From: an uncultured Alphaproteobacteria bacterium
GTDB taxonomy: Bacteria; Pseudomonadota; Alphaproteobacteria; Bin95
DNA length: 56,305 nucleotides
Direction of reading: 5' to 3'
NCBI GenBank assembly: GCA_937891825.1
Contig: CALAHN010000098.1
Location: 1-56,305, forward strand
Part shown: positions 36,596-45,282 of the stretch, in pieces
How the letters are laid out: every line of letters starts with the position of its first letter
Numbering within the stretch: the first letter of the stretch is position 1
Program-made: the position numbers and the translations under genes
Notes under the pieces: model-generated
The model's database searches: none
Told to the model about the DNA's origin: nothing
Seen by the model: only the letters and a program-made list of their open reading frames with translations

Positions 36596-36645
36596 GCCCG
36601 GAGCCGCATTAGTGCGCGAGTCCCGGAGCCGCATCAGTGCGCGAG
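36596..36645. repeat. 25-bp tandem duplication across the usp stop codon
   Basis: Two adjacent 25-bp units (36596-36620 and 36621-36645, plus strand) differ at two positions. Read on the minus strand each carries the last codons and stop of the stress-protein gene (CTCGCGCAC then TGA in the first, TAA in the second). A recent local duplication that left a spare stop and did not alter the protein. Confidence 0.85.
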
Positions 36646-37440
36646 CAGCGTCGGCCGCGCCAGATTGCCCAGAGCGGTCTCGGTGACGCCGCCCAGCACC
36701 AGTTCGCGGAGGCGGCTGTGGGTGAAGCCGCCCATGACCACCAGATCCGCGTCCATGTCGGCTGCAGCGTCGATCAATTGCGCCGCGTCGCCGTCGCTGT
36801 TCGGCGCTATGGCCTGAACTTCGACCTTGACGCCGGCAAGCGCCAGGCCTGCCCGCAATTGCTGCAGGTCCGCCAGTTCCGCGTCGCTGTCGCCGACCGT
36901 GAATACCTTGACCTTCTGGGCGGTGCGCAAGAAGGGCATGGCGCCCCATACGGCTTTCGCCGCCTCGGCGCTGCTTTTCCAGAAGATCGCGACCCGGTCG
37001 CCGACGGATTTCACTTCATCGAGCGGCGCCAGGAGGACGGGCCGGCCGGTCTCGAACAGCGCCGCGTCGATTGCGCTCCGCATCCCGTCGCTGGAGGAAA
37101 TCACCGTCAAGCCGTGGGCGCGGCCGATCCGGGCGACCGCGTTCTCCAGGCGGCCGACCGTTTCGGAGAGTTGCGCTGCGCTATCGCCTTTCCAGGACGC
37201 AAAGGCCTTGCGAACCGCCGCGGCGTCGGCTTCCGCGGCAGCTTCCGCGGAGTCCATGATCTGCTGCACGATATCGCCGGAAATGCCTTCGCCGATCATC
37301 GGAATCGCGTCCACGGGATCGCGCTTCACGATCAAGGCATTGACCGGGGCTTTCAGCTTGGCAGCGACCAGGTTGGCGAGCGCCAGGGTGGCGGCTGCGT
37401 GTTCCTTGTCGATTGGCGCCAGAATAGTGGACAGCGACAT
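36634..37440 (-). CDS. Universal stress protein, tandem UspA domains
   Basis: 268-aa protein with two Usp-like domains (about 1-145 and 150-268). The second ends DADLVVMGGFTHSRLRELVLGGVT, close to the ATP-binding G-2x-G-9x-G pattern; the first lacks a clear glycine-rich ATP motif. Cytosolic, usually induced by stress or starvation. The start at 37440 follows GGGAG; twelve extra upstream codons were dropped. Flanked by a FAD-oxidase/mod operon and cysQ without tight linkage, so likely a single transcription unit. Confidence 0.88.
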   Translation of the reverse strand: MSLSTILAPIDKEHAAATLALANLVAAKLKAPVNALIVKRDPVDAIPMIGEGISGDIVQQIMDSAEAAAEADAAAVRKAFASWKGDSAAQLSETVGRLENAVARIGRAHGLTVISSSDGMRSAIDAALFETGRPVLLAPLDEVKSVGDRVAIFWKSSAEAAKAVWGAMPFLRTAQKVKVFTVGDSDAELADLQQLRAGLALAGVKVEVQAIAPNSDGDAAQLIDAAADMDADLVVMGGFTHSRLRELVLGGVTETALGNLARPTLLAH

Positions 37441-37523
37441 GATCTTTCTCCCTTTGCTGACCTGAAACTTAGGCAACTCCGGGAGAAGTCAAATTGATCT
37501 GAATCAAAGTCAGCAAGAAATCG

Positions 37524-38309
37524 TCAGGCGTCGACGCCGCCCCAGGCGATGAAATAGCTGTTGCGGAAGCCGGGCTTGCCGTAGCCAAGCTCCGGCCCGT
37601 CGTCGATCTCGCGAACCGACCCGCCGGCCGCCGCCAGGACCGCGTGCGCCGCAGCCGTATCCCATTCCATGGAGCCGCCATATCGCGGATACACATCCGC
37701 TTCACCGGCCGCGATCAGGCAGAACTTGATCGAGCTGCCCGCATCGACCTGCCGCGTCACGTCATAGCGCGCGAGGAAGCGCTTCACGTCCGTCGATTGT
37801 CCATAGGTCCGGCTGAGCGTCACGATGATGCCTTCCGGCGGAAAGGGCCTGACCTGGATCGGCCGGCGGGGCCTGCCCGTCTGCTCCATCCAGGCGCCGA
37901 GCCCGACGGCGCCCGCATACATGTCGCCCGAAGCCGGGGAGTAGACGACGCCCATGGTCGGCTTGCCATGCTCGATCAGGCCGATATTGACCGTGAATTC
38001 CGGAATTTTCTTCAAGAACTCCTTGGTGCCGTCCAGGGGATCGACGAGCCAGAAGCGCCCGCCTGAAATATCCGGCGTGCGGCCGGCGGCCTCCTCTTCC
38101 TCGGCGACGATGGGAACGTCCGGGGTCAGCCGCGCGAGCCCGGCCAGAATGACGGCCTCCGCCGCCAGGTCGGCTTCCGTGACCTGGCTGCGCCGGGCGT
38201 CGTCCTTGGTCGAGGTCGCGACATCGTCCTGATGGAAAAACGGCATGATCGTCTTGCCGGCGTCGCGCGCCAGGGCGGCAATGGCGTCGAGAAGGGCGGC
38301 GTCGGGCAT
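37524..38309 (-). CDS. cysQ: 3'(2'),5'-bisphosphate nucleotidase CysQ
   Basis: 261-aa inositol-monophosphatase-superfamily enzyme that hydrolyses 3'-phosphoadenosine 5'-phosphate to AMP in sulfur metabolism. Metal-binding motifs are intact: the glutamate in VAEEEE (from Glu70), DPLDGTKEF (90-98) and WDTAAAHAVL near the C-terminus. The start at 38309 fits the family N-terminus; a 30-residue proline-rich upstream extension was rejected. Inner-membrane-associated in E. coli; here no membrane anchor is seen. Confidence 0.93.
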   Translation of the reverse strand: MPDAALLDAIAALARDAGKTIMPFFHQDDVATSTKDDARRSQVTEADLAAEAVILAGLARLTPDVPIVAEEEEAAGRTPDISGGRFWLVDPLDGTKEFLKKIPEFTVNIGLIEHGKPTMGVVYSPASGDMYAGAVGLGAWMEQTGRPRRPIQVRPFPPEGIIVTLSRTYGQSTDVKRFLARYDVTRQVDAGSSIKFCLIAAGEADVYPRYGGSMEWDTAAAHAVLAAAGGSVREIDDGPELGYGKPGFRNSYFIAWGGVDA

Positions 38310-38403
38310 GATCGAACTTTCAGTCGCGGGAAGGGTCGGCAGTGTTAGCCGCTCCCCGGCGCGCGGTCGAGATGCGCGGGGAGACGGGCCTGGCGGCAAG
38401 CCG

Positions 38404-39198
38404 TCAGTCGCTGGCGAGGAAGTCTTCGAGGACGGCGTTATAGTGCGCGGGCTGTTGCAGGTAGGCCGCGTGCGCCGCCGCGGCGATGGTGGTCAGGCGG
38501 GCGCCGGGCACGGCGTCCTTGACCGCCTGGGTGGCCTCGGCGGGGGCGATCGTGTCGTCGGCGCCGGCGATTACCAGGGTCGGCTGGGCGATCGTCGGCA
38601 GGATGGCGCGATTGTCGGCCTGCAACAAAAGCGCGATGGCGCCCTGATAGCCCGTGAGGCGGATTTCGCCGGCGATGGCGGCGACGGCCTGGAACGCCGG
38701 GCTTTGCGCGCCGACCATGCCGCGGGCGCGAGCTTCGCCAAAGGTGCGGTCGTCCATCGCCCGCCGTTCCGCCAGCCGTTTCTCATAGCCAAGCGGGCTG
38801 TCGGCGCCGAAGCTCACCTTGGTCGCGGACAATGTCAGCTTGCCGACGCGCAGGGGCGCAAGCCGCGCGACCCAGGGCGCGACCGCCCCGCCCATGGAAT
38901 GGCCGACCAGGTCGAAGTCGCCGACGCCGGCCTGATCCAGCGCCGCCAGCAACGCCTTCGCGAAATCGTGGCAGGTCGGCTTGCCGCCGGGAAAGTCGGC
39001 GCTCTCGCCATAACCGGGGCAATCCCAGGCGATGGTTCGGCGGGTCTGGCCGAAATGCTCCAACTGCCGGCCCCAGGACTTGGAGGAGCCGCCAAGGCCA
39101 TGCAGGAAGACAAGCGGCTTGCCCGCGCCGCCGCCTGCTTCGCGGAGCGCGATCTCGCCTTTGGGCGTCGCGTAGCGCTTTACCGTGATGTCGGTCAT
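38404..39198 (-). CDS. Alpha/beta hydrolase
   Basis: 264-aa alpha/beta-hydrolase fold protein with oxyanion segment VFLHGLGGSSKSWG, nucleophile Ser101 in VGHSMGG, Asp in IAGADDTIAP and His in AAAHAAYLQQP: a complete catalytic triad. Resembles 3-oxoadipate enol-lactonase and other carboxylic ester hydrolases. The ATG overlaps the stop of the EamA transporter gene, so the pair is co-translated. Substrate not determinable. Confidence 0.9.
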   Translation of the reverse strand: MTDITVKRYATPKGEIALREAGGGAGKPLVFLHGLGGSSKSWGRQLEHFGQTRRTIAWDCPGYGESADFPGGKPTCHDFAKALLAALDQAGVGDFDLVGHSMGGAVAPWVARLAPLRVGKLTLSATKVSFGADSPLGYEKRLAERRAMDDRTFGEARARGMVGAQSPAFQAVAAIAGEIRLTGYQGAIALLLQADNRAILPTIAQPTLVIAGADDTIAPAEATQAVKDAVPGARLTTIAAAAHAAYLQQPAHYNAVLEDFLASD

Positions 39199-40100
39199 GG
39201 CTTTGCCTTTCGTGCAAGGATGATTTCCCGTCGCCAGATATATAACCCGGCCGCCGCGATGATCGCAGCGCCGATCACCTTCTGCACGTCCGGCACATCG
39301 CCCCAGACAAAATAGCCGATGCCGCCCGCCCAGATCAGCGCCAGATATTTCAGCGGCGCCACGACCGAGCCCGAAGCCAGCTTGAAGGCGGCGATGGTCA
39401 AGCGGTTCGAAAGCGCGAGCATCGCGGCGGACGCCAGGATCAGCAGCCAGGCTGTATCCGTCATCGGCGACATGCCGAGGACAGGCAAGCTGGCGAAGCC
39501 GCCCAGGGTCGCGACCAGCATCGTCCAGAACAGGATCGACGGGCCGGGATCGATGCTGCCGAGCTTCCGGGTCGCGATATCCCGAAGCGCCGCCGTCGTC
39601 GCGGCGCCGAGCGGCGCCAGCACCCACCAGCCGATGGCGTCGAAGCTTGGCCCGACAATAATCAGGCCGCCCGCGAAGCCGACGCAGGTCGCCGTCCAGC
39701 GCCGCCAGCCGACGGCCTCCTTCAGGATGATCGCGGACAGCGCTGTCACCATCAGGGGCGAGACGAAGATCACCGCGAGCGCATCGGCGAGCGGCAGAAC
39801 CTGGAAGGAGACGATCACCAGCACGCTGGTCGCGAGCGCCAGCATCGCGCGCAGGCCGCTTCTGGCCGGCGCGTTGCTTTTCAGGTCGCGAAGGCCCGAG
39901 CCTTCAAGCCGCAGGATCAGCAGAATGAACGGCAAGGACAACAGCCCGCGCCACGCCATGACGTCGCCTGGATGCAGGGTCGATAGCAGCCATTTCGTGA
40001 TCGCGTCATTGGAGGTCAGCAGCACCGTGCCGATCACCATGCAGAGGATGCCGCGCGCGGGCGCGTCGATGGCGACGATGGCTTTCGGGGATGGCGGCAT
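39195..40100 (-). CDS. DMT superfamily (EamA) transporter
   Basis: 301-aa membrane protein with about ten hydrophobic helices in two EamA repeats (about 15-145 and 160-295). Family-like segments include ITKWLLSTLHPGDVMAWR and PLKYLALIWAGGIGYFVWGD. Likely a metabolite exporter or permease. The start at 40100 is the first ATG that leaves a normal cytoplasmic leader; a longer frame would extend into the divergent promoter and the Rieske gene. Confidence 0.9.
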   Translation of the reverse strand: MPPSPKAIVAIDAPARGILCMVIGTVLLTSNDAITKWLLSTLHPGDVMAWRGLLSLPFILLILRLEGSGLRDLKSNAPARSGLRAMLALATSVLVIVSFQVLPLADALAVIFVSPLMVTALSAIILKEAVGWRRWTATCVGFAGGLIIVGPSFDAIGWWVLAPLGAATTAALRDIATRKLGSIDPGPSILFWTMLVATLGGFASLPVLGMSPMTDTAWLLILASAAMLALSNRLTIAAFKLASGSVVAPLKYLALIWAGGIGYFVWGDVPDVQKVIGAAIIAAAGLYIWRREIILARKAKP

Positions 40101-40170
40101 GGGCGCAGCGGCTTTCTCAAGCGGACGCGACACTGTAGCATCCAGGGAATTCGGATTGGGAGATTGCCTT

Positions 40171-41412
40171 ATGGACGCCAAGAGCGATACCGCCAGCGAT
40201 GTGCGCTTCCCCGGCAAGGGCCTGTCAGAGATTCCCTACGACCTTTATACGGACGAAGCGCTCTATAAGCAGGAGCTGAAGCGCATCTATCGCGGGCCGG
40301 TCTGGAATTACCTCTGCCTCGCTTGCGAAATCCCGGAGCCGGGCGACTACCGGACGACGTTTGTCGGTGAAACCCCGGTCATCGTCACCAGGGACCGCAA
40401 TGGCGACATCCATGCGATGGAGAACCGCTGCGCCCACCGCGGCGCCTTGGTCTGCCTGAAGAAGCGCGGCAACGAGAAGCTGCTGACCTGCGTTTACCAT
40501 TCCTGGACCTATAAGCTGGACGGCAGTTTGCACGGCGTCGCGTTCGAGCGGGGCGTCGGCGGCCAGGGCGGCCTGGCGCCGGGCTTCGATAAATCGGCCC
40601 ATGGCTTGCGGCGCCTCCGCATCACGGTGTTCTGCGGCCTGATCTTCGGGACCTATTCCGAGGCGACGCCGGACTTCGAAACCTATGTGGGGCCGGAAAT
40701 CGCCAGCCACATGCGCAGCATCCTCGGCAAGCCGCTGCGCTATCTCGGGCGGAATGTGCAGGTGCTGCCAAATAACTGGAAAATCTATAACGAGAACCTG
40801 CGCGACAGCTATCACGCGAGCTTGCTGCATACGTTCTTCAACACCTTCAAGCTGAACCGCTTGAGCCAGGACGGCGGCATCGTCATCGGCGCGGGCGGCG
40901 GCAATCATATCAGCTACGGCAAAAGCAAGACCGGCTACGACCACCCGGATTATCAAGCCGACGGCATCCATTCCTTGAAGGACATGCAACTGCAGGACCC
41001 GACGCTCCTGGATACGGTCGACGAATCGGGGGAGGGCATGACGACGCGCATCCTCTCGGTCTTCCCGTCGCTTGGCTTGCAATGCCACTACAACTCGATC
41101 GCCATCCGTCAGGTCTTGCCGAAGGGCGTTTCGGAAACGGAACTGGTCTGGAGCCATGTCGGCTATGCCGACGATGACCCGGCGATGCAGGCCCGGCGCC
41201 TGAAGCAGTCCAACCTTGTCGGTCCGGCCGGATACATCTCGATGGAGGATGGCTGCATCGGCGGCTTCGTCCAGAAGGCGATCCAGGGCGTCACGGGGGA
41301 AGTCGGCATCGTGCCCATGGGCGGGGAGGGCGTCGAATCGAGCAAGGCCCGCGCGACCGAGGTCTCGATCCGGGGCTTCTGGCAGGCCTACCGCGCAGCG
41401 ATGGACATGTGA
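40171..41412 (+). CDS. Rieske non-haem iron oxygenase, large (alpha) subunit
   Basis: 413-aa aromatic-ring-hydroxylating dioxygenase alpha subunit. Rieske [2Fe-2S] ligands: Cys87 and His89 (CAHRG) with Cys107 and His110 (CVYHSW). Catalytic mononuclear iron ligands lie in NENLRDSYHASLLH (His215, His220) with the bridging Asp212; the third carboxylate ligand is near the C-terminus. Similar in build to anthranilate or salicylate-type oxygenases. GGGAG precedes the ATG; the longer in-frame reading is antisense to the EamA gene. No ferredoxin or reductase gene follows, so electrons must come from elsewhere. Confidence 0.92.
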   Translation: MDAKSDTASDVRFPGKGLSEIPYDLYTDEALYKQELKRIYRGPVWNYLCLACEIPEPGDYRTTFVGETPVIVTRDRNGDIHAMENRCAHRGALVCLKKRGNEKLLTCVYHSWTYKLDGSLHGVAFERGVGGQGGLAPGFDKSAHGLRRLRITVFCGLIFGTYSEATPDFETYVGPEIASHMRSILGKPLRYLGRNVQVLPNNWKIYNENLRDSYHASLLHTFFNTFKLNRLSQDGGIVIGAGGGNHISYGKSKTGYDHPDYQADGIHSLKDMQLQDPTLLDTVDESGEGMTTRILSVFPSLGLQCHYNSIAIRQVLPKGVSETELVWSHVGYADDDPAMQARRLKQSNLVGPAGYISMEDGCIGGFVQKAIQGVTGEVGIVPMGGEGVESSKARATEVSIRGFWQAYRAAMDM

Positions 41413-41421
41413 TCCAAGCTG

Positions 41422-41910
41422 ATGACCGCGCCCATATCCGACGACCAGACCCTGTACTTCCGTATCGAGCGGCTCTACGCCCGCTATATCCGCGCCATCG
41501 ATGACGACCGGCTGGAAGCCTGGCCGGATTTCTTCGCCGACACCTGCCTCTACAAGATCATCTCCGCCGAGAACCACGATCAGGGCCTGCCGCTTGGCAT
41601 AATCCACGCGGACTCGCGGGCGATGCTGCACGACCGCGTCTCCTCAATCCGGCGGGCGAACATCTTCGAGGACCACCGCTACAAGCATTTCGTGTCCGGC
41701 ATCGAGGTTCACGGCCTCGAAGCGGGCGTCGCGACCGTCGTCGCCAATTATCAGGCGATCCGGATCGATATTCGCGGCAATGCCGTGCTGTTCAGCGTCG
41801 GTCGCTATCAGGACCGGATCGCCATCGACCGGGACCCGCCGGTCTTCCTGGAAAAGCTTGTCATCTTCGATAATGAGCGCGTCGACACGCTGCTCGCCAT
41901 TCCGCTTTAG
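41422..41910 (+). CDS. Rieske oxygenase small (beta) subunit
   Basis: 162-aa SnoaL/NTF2-like beta subunit of ring-hydroxylating dioxygenases: IERLYARYIRAIDDDRLEAWPDFFAD opening, MLHDRVSSIRRANIFEDH and a C-terminal LEKLVIFDNERVDTLLAIPL. It is structural, stabilising the alpha3beta3 hexamer. Begins 9 bp after the alpha-subunit gene, so clearly its partner. Confidence 0.92.
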   Translation: MTAPISDDQTLYFRIERLYARYIRAIDDDRLEAWPDFFADTCLYKIISAENHDQGLPLGIIHADSRAMLHDRVSSIRRANIFEDHRYKHFVSGIEVHGLEAGVATVVANYQAIRIDIRGNAVLFSVGRYQDRIAIDRDPPVFLEKLVIFDNERVDTLLAIPL

Positions 41911-41924
41911 AAGGATCGCCCGCC

Positions 41925-42791
41925 ATGCCGCTCGACCTCCCCGGCCCCCTGGTTTCGACCGAATGGCTCGCCGATAATTTGTCGAACCCTGGCCTGCGCG
42001 TGCTGGATGCGACGGTGCACCTGCACCCGACCGGCGACGGCGGCATGCGGATGGAATCGGGCCTAGCCGACTACACGGCCGGCCACATTCCGGGCGCCGT
42101 GTTCGCCGACCTGATCCAGGACCTTTCCGACGACCAAAGCCCGCTCCGCTTCACTCTGCCGTCGCCGGAGCGGTTTGCGGCCGCCATCGGCGCGCTCGGC
42201 GTCGGGGACGATGCGACGGTCGTCGTCTATTCCGGCGGCTCCATGTCCTGGGCGCCGAGGCTCTGGCTGATGCTGCGGGCGTTCGGCTTCGACCGGGCGG
42301 CGGTGCTGGACGGCGGCTGGCGGAAGTGGTCGGCGGAGGGGCGGGCGACCGCGACCGCAGCCGGGGCCTTTCCCAAGGCGACCTTCACGGCCCGATTCCG
42401 CCCCGGCCTGTTCGTCGATCAGGCCGCGGTCAACGCCGCGCGGGCGGATGCGGGCGCCGTCGTCGTGAACGCGCTCTCGCCGGCCCAGCATGCCGGCGGC
42501 GGCGCCAATTATGGCCGCCCCGGCCGGATCGCCGGCAGCGTCAATGTGCCGGCGGCGGCGATGCTCGACCCCAAGACCTACGCCTTCCGCCCGCTCCCGG
42601 AGGTCGCTGCGACGTTCGATGCGGCGGGCGCGACGGCGGACAAGCAATTGGTGATCTACTGCGGCGGCGGCATCGCGGCCTCTCAGATCGCCTTCGCCCA
42701 ACACCTCCTCGGCCGCCCCCCAGCCGCTGTCTACGACGCCTCGCTCCAGGAATGGGCGCGCGATCCGGATGCGGCGATGGAGGTGGGGTGA
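41925..42791 (+). CDS. Thiosulfate/3-mercaptopyruvate sulfurtransferase
   Basis: 288-aa two-domain rhodanese. The inactive N-terminal domain spans about 1-145 (HIPGAVFADL), the catalytic domain 160-288 with Cys246 in the active loop CGGGIAAS. That loop is closer to the CGSGVTA of 3-mercaptopyruvate sulfurtransferases than to the CRKGVTA of thiosulfate-type enzymes, but differs from both. Lies 14 bp after the beta subunit gene, an odd partner; could supply sulfane sulfur or scavenge cyanide. Confidence 0.88.
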   Translation: MPLDLPGPLVSTEWLADNLSNPGLRVLDATVHLHPTGDGGMRMESGLADYTAGHIPGAVFADLIQDLSDDQSPLRFTLPSPERFAAAIGALGVGDDATVVVYSGGSMSWAPRLWLMLRAFGFDRAAVLDGGWRKWSAEGRATATAAGAFPKATFTARFRPGLFVDQAAVNAARADAGAVVVNALSPAQHAGGGANYGRPGRIAGSVNVPAAAMLDPKTYAFRPLPEVAATFDAAGATADKQLVIYCGGGIAASQIAFAQHLLGRPPAAVYDASLQEWARDPDAAMEVG

Positions 42792-42879
42792 GGGCAGGGA
42801 AATCAGGCTTACGGGTGGTGCTTCGCCCGCCGCCGACGCCCATTGGCGCCGGGGTCGGGCCGCGGCTAAGCTGCGGGGT

Positions 42880-43323
42880 ATGACTGATGCGCCCAATCAA
42901 ACCATCGCAGCCTTCGGGCATCCCGCCACGTTGATCAAGGACTATGGGTCCTGGATGGTGTTGCTGCGCCCGGCGCAGCCGTCCCTCGGGTCTCTCGTCC
43001 TGGCGGCGACCGAGCCGGCGCTGGCGTTATCAGCGCTTTCGGCCGACGCATTCGCGGTCTTGCCCAGGGCGATCCGGGATATCGAGGCGACGCTTGGCCG
43101 GGCCTTCGGCTATGACAAGATCAATTATCTGATGCTGATGATGGTCGATCCGCATGTCCATTATCACGTCATTCCGCGCTATGCCGCGCCGCAGAGCTAC
43201 GGCGGCCAGACCTTCGTCGACGCGGGCTGGCCGAAAGTCCCGAACCTGGGCGCCGCGACCATGCTGGACGCGGGCGGAGTCGCTGCGCTTACGGCGCATC
43301 TGAAATCCTTCTGGCCGAAATAG
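42880..43323 (+). CDS. HIT family protein
   Basis: 147-aa histidine-triad nucleotide-binding protein with HVHYHVIPR (His92, His94, His96). Members hydrolyse or transfer nucleoside phosphoramidates, dinucleoside polyphosphates or acyl-nucleotides. Start at 42880 chosen because upstream codons lie in a proline-rich gap. Located 88 bp after the rhodanese and 8 bp before the PLP enzyme, in the same direction. Confidence 0.9.
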   Translation: MTDAPNQTIAAFGHPATLIKDYGSWMVLLRPAQPSLGSLVLAATEPALALSALSADAFAVLPRAIRDIEATLGRAFGYDKINYLMLMMVDPHVHYHVIPRYAAPQSYGGQTFVDAGWPKVPNLGAATMLDAGGVAALTAHLKSFWPK

Positions 43324-43331
43324 GACCCGCC

Positions 43332-44486
43332 ATGCCGCGCGATCTCGCCGAGCTTTCCCTGAATGCCCATCTGATCGGCGTGCCCGGCTCTCGCCAGCGC
43401 CTGTCGACGCCGGCCTTGGTGCTGGACCTGGACATCCTGGAGGCCAACATCCAGACGATGCTGGATTGGACCAAAGCGCACAACCTCCGGCTCAGGCCCC
43501 ATGCCAAGACCCATAAATCCGTCGCTATCGCGAAGCTGCTGGTGGAGGCGGGGGCCGTCGGCGCCTGTTGCGCCACGCTGGGCGAGGCGGAAGCGCTTGG
43601 ACGGGCCGGCGTGCCCGGCGTGCTGATCACTTCGCCGGTCGTGCAGCAGGCCAAGGTCGATCGGCTGGTCGCGCTGAACGCGGTCGCGACGGATTTGGCC
43701 GTTGTCGCCGATGACCCTGCGAACGTCGCCATGCTGGCGGCCGCGACCGCCGGCGAAGGCGCCAAGCCCTTGACCGTGTTTGTCGATATCGATGTGGGAT
43801 CGAAGCGCACGGGCGTGCCCTCGGCGCAGCAGGCGACGGCGCTCGCGCTGGAGATTGCCGCCGCGCCGGGCCTCCGGTTCGGCGGCATTCAGGGCTATGC
43901 CGGCTATCTCCAGCACATCGTCGATTTCGACCTCCGGAAATCGGGGGCGGAGCAGGTGGCGCAGCAGATGCGCCAGGTCGAGGCCGCGCTGAAGGCCGCC
44001 GGCGTCGCTCCGCCGCTGATGACCGGCGGCGGCACCGGCACCCATGCGCTGGAAGCGGACGCGGATGCGCTGGGCGAGCTGCAGGCCGGCAGCTTCACGG
44101 TGATGGATGTCGACTACGACCGCGTCACGCTCCGGGCGGATGGGTCGCGGCCCTTCAAGGATGCGCTGTTTATCGCGACCAGCGTCGTCAGCGCCCAGCA
44201 TGAGGGCTTCGTCACCACAGACGGCGGCCTGAAATCTTTCGCGACCGACGGCTTCCCGCCGACCATCGCCCGGGGCGCGCCGGCGGGCTCGACCTACGGC
44301 TGGTCGGGCGATGAGCATGGCCGGGTCAGCCTGCCGGAAGGCGCCGCGCCCTTAAGCATCGGCGCCATGCTGGAATGCGTGACTCCGCACTGCGACCCAA
44401 CGGTCAACCTGCATGACTGCTATCACGTCTGCCGGGGCGACACTCTGGTCGATATCTGGCCGGTCGACGCGCGCGGCAAACGCTAA
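43332..44486 (+). CDS. DSD1 family PLP-dependent enzyme (D-threonine aldolase-like)
   Basis: 384-aa fold-type III PLP enzyme of the D-serine dehydratase / D-threonine aldolase / 3-hydroxy-D-aspartate aldolase group. PLP lysine is Lys59 (RPHAKTHKS); the C-terminal zinc/manganese pair is His353-Cys354 (VTPHCDPTVN). Function is cleavage or dehydration of a D-hydroxyamino acid. Coupled to the HIT gene by proximity; ends in a 4-bp convergent overlap with the DUF1028 gene. Confidence 0.9.
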   Translation: MPRDLAELSLNAHLIGVPGSRQRLSTPALVLDLDILEANIQTMLDWTKAHNLRLRPHAKTHKSVAIAKLLVEAGAVGACCATLGEAEALGRAGVPGVLITSPVVQQAKVDRLVALNAVATDLAVVADDPANVAMLAAATAGEGAKPLTVFVDIDVGSKRTGVPSAQQATALALEIAAAPGLRFGGIQGYAGYLQHIVDFDLRKSGAEQVAQQMRQVEAALKAAGVAPPLMTGGGTGTHALEADADALGELQAGSFTVMDVDYDRVTLRADGSRPFKDALFIATSVVSAQHEGFVTTDGGLKSFATDGFPPTIARGAPAGSTYGWSGDEHGRVSLPEGAAPLSIGAMLECVTPHCDPTVNLHDCYHVCRGDTLVDIWPVDARGKR

Positions 44487-45184
44487 CTCAGGTTTTCCCG
44501 CGCCCAGACATCCTGGGCCGGCGTGTTCTTCGGGTCGCGAGCGCGGAGCGCGTAATAGGGGAGATAGGGCGCGTAGCCCGCATGGACGCGCCGGAGTTCG
44601 GTCACCGCATCGTCATGGAGATCGACGCGGAGGTTCAGGTCCTCGACCACATCCGCGCCCGCCACGATCAGCGCCGCCGAGCGTTCGGGGATGTGGGCGC
44701 CGTCCGCCGCCGCCTGTCCGCCGGCGTCGCGTCCGGCCTCGATCGCGGCCAGCAGGCGTTCATCCAACCGTTGGCCGCTCGAAGCTTCGAACGCGCCTGC
44801 GATCGCCGCCACGACAGCCTCGCCTTTCAGGACATTCCCGAAGGCGGCATAGCCCTTGCCGACATGATGCCCGGCCCAGGGCCGGGTCGTCGGCCCGGTG
44901 TGCATCGCGACCGCCCCGTCCTGGCTGACGATGCAGACCTGGCGGTAGGCGAAGCCTGGGTCAGCCTCCGCGGTCGCCCGAAGCGCCTGTTGCGGCGTCG
45001 CCCCGCCTTCGAGCGCTGATATCGCGACAGGGCCAAGCGCCGGGTTGGCGAAAGCTTGTGTGGAGATGGCGGCCTTGCCGCGCAGCATGAACGGGCAATA
45101 GCCGCCGACGCCGAGGGAATATGTGGCGATGCCGATGCCAAGGCGCTGGGTCTCGGGGCAGCGGGCGACGATGGTGTAAGTCAT
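44483..45184 (-). CDS. DUF1028 protein
   Basis: 233-aa member of DUF1028, an Ntn-hydrolase-like family with unknown substrate, often found near peptidase or amino-acid catabolic genes. Family segments: MTYTIVARCPET, GIGIATYSLGVGGYCPF, STQAFANPALGP, GALRATA-type repeat and a C-terminal LNLRVDLHDDAVTELRRVH. GGAGGG precedes the ATG. Single-gene unit between two convergent neighbours. Confidence 0.9.
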   Translation of the reverse strand: MTYTIVARCPETQRLGIGIATYSLGVGGYCPFMLRGKAAISTQAFANPALGPVAISALEGGATPQQALRATAEADPGFAYRQVCIVSQDGAVAMHTGPTTRPWAGHHVGKGYAAFGNVLKGEAVVAAIAGAFEASSGQRLDERLLAAIEAGRDAGGQAAADGAHIPERSAALIVAGADVVEDLNLRVDLHDDAVTELRRVHAGYAPYLPYYALRARDPKNTPAQDVWARENLS

Positions 45185-45260
45185 GGCAATTGCCCTCCAT
45201 TAAGCATTGCCACGGATTATAGGGGCGCGGAGAGCGGCGGCATACCGGCTGACCGCGCCC

Positions 45261-45282
45261 AGTCCTAGCAGCTTGCTAGACT
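45261..45282 (-). terminator. Hairpin at the end of the opgD-like gene
   Basis: On the minus strand AGTCTAGCA-AGC-TGCTAGGACT forms a 9-bp stem with a one-base bulge. It overlaps the TAG stop codon of the opgD-like gene. No T-run follows, so termination is only suggested. Confidence 0.35.

Noticed and set aside
39319-40170. Upstream in-frame extension of the Rieske oxygenase
   Set aside because: It lies antisense over the EamA transporter gene and has no homology; the Rieske protein starts at 40171 after a ribosome site.
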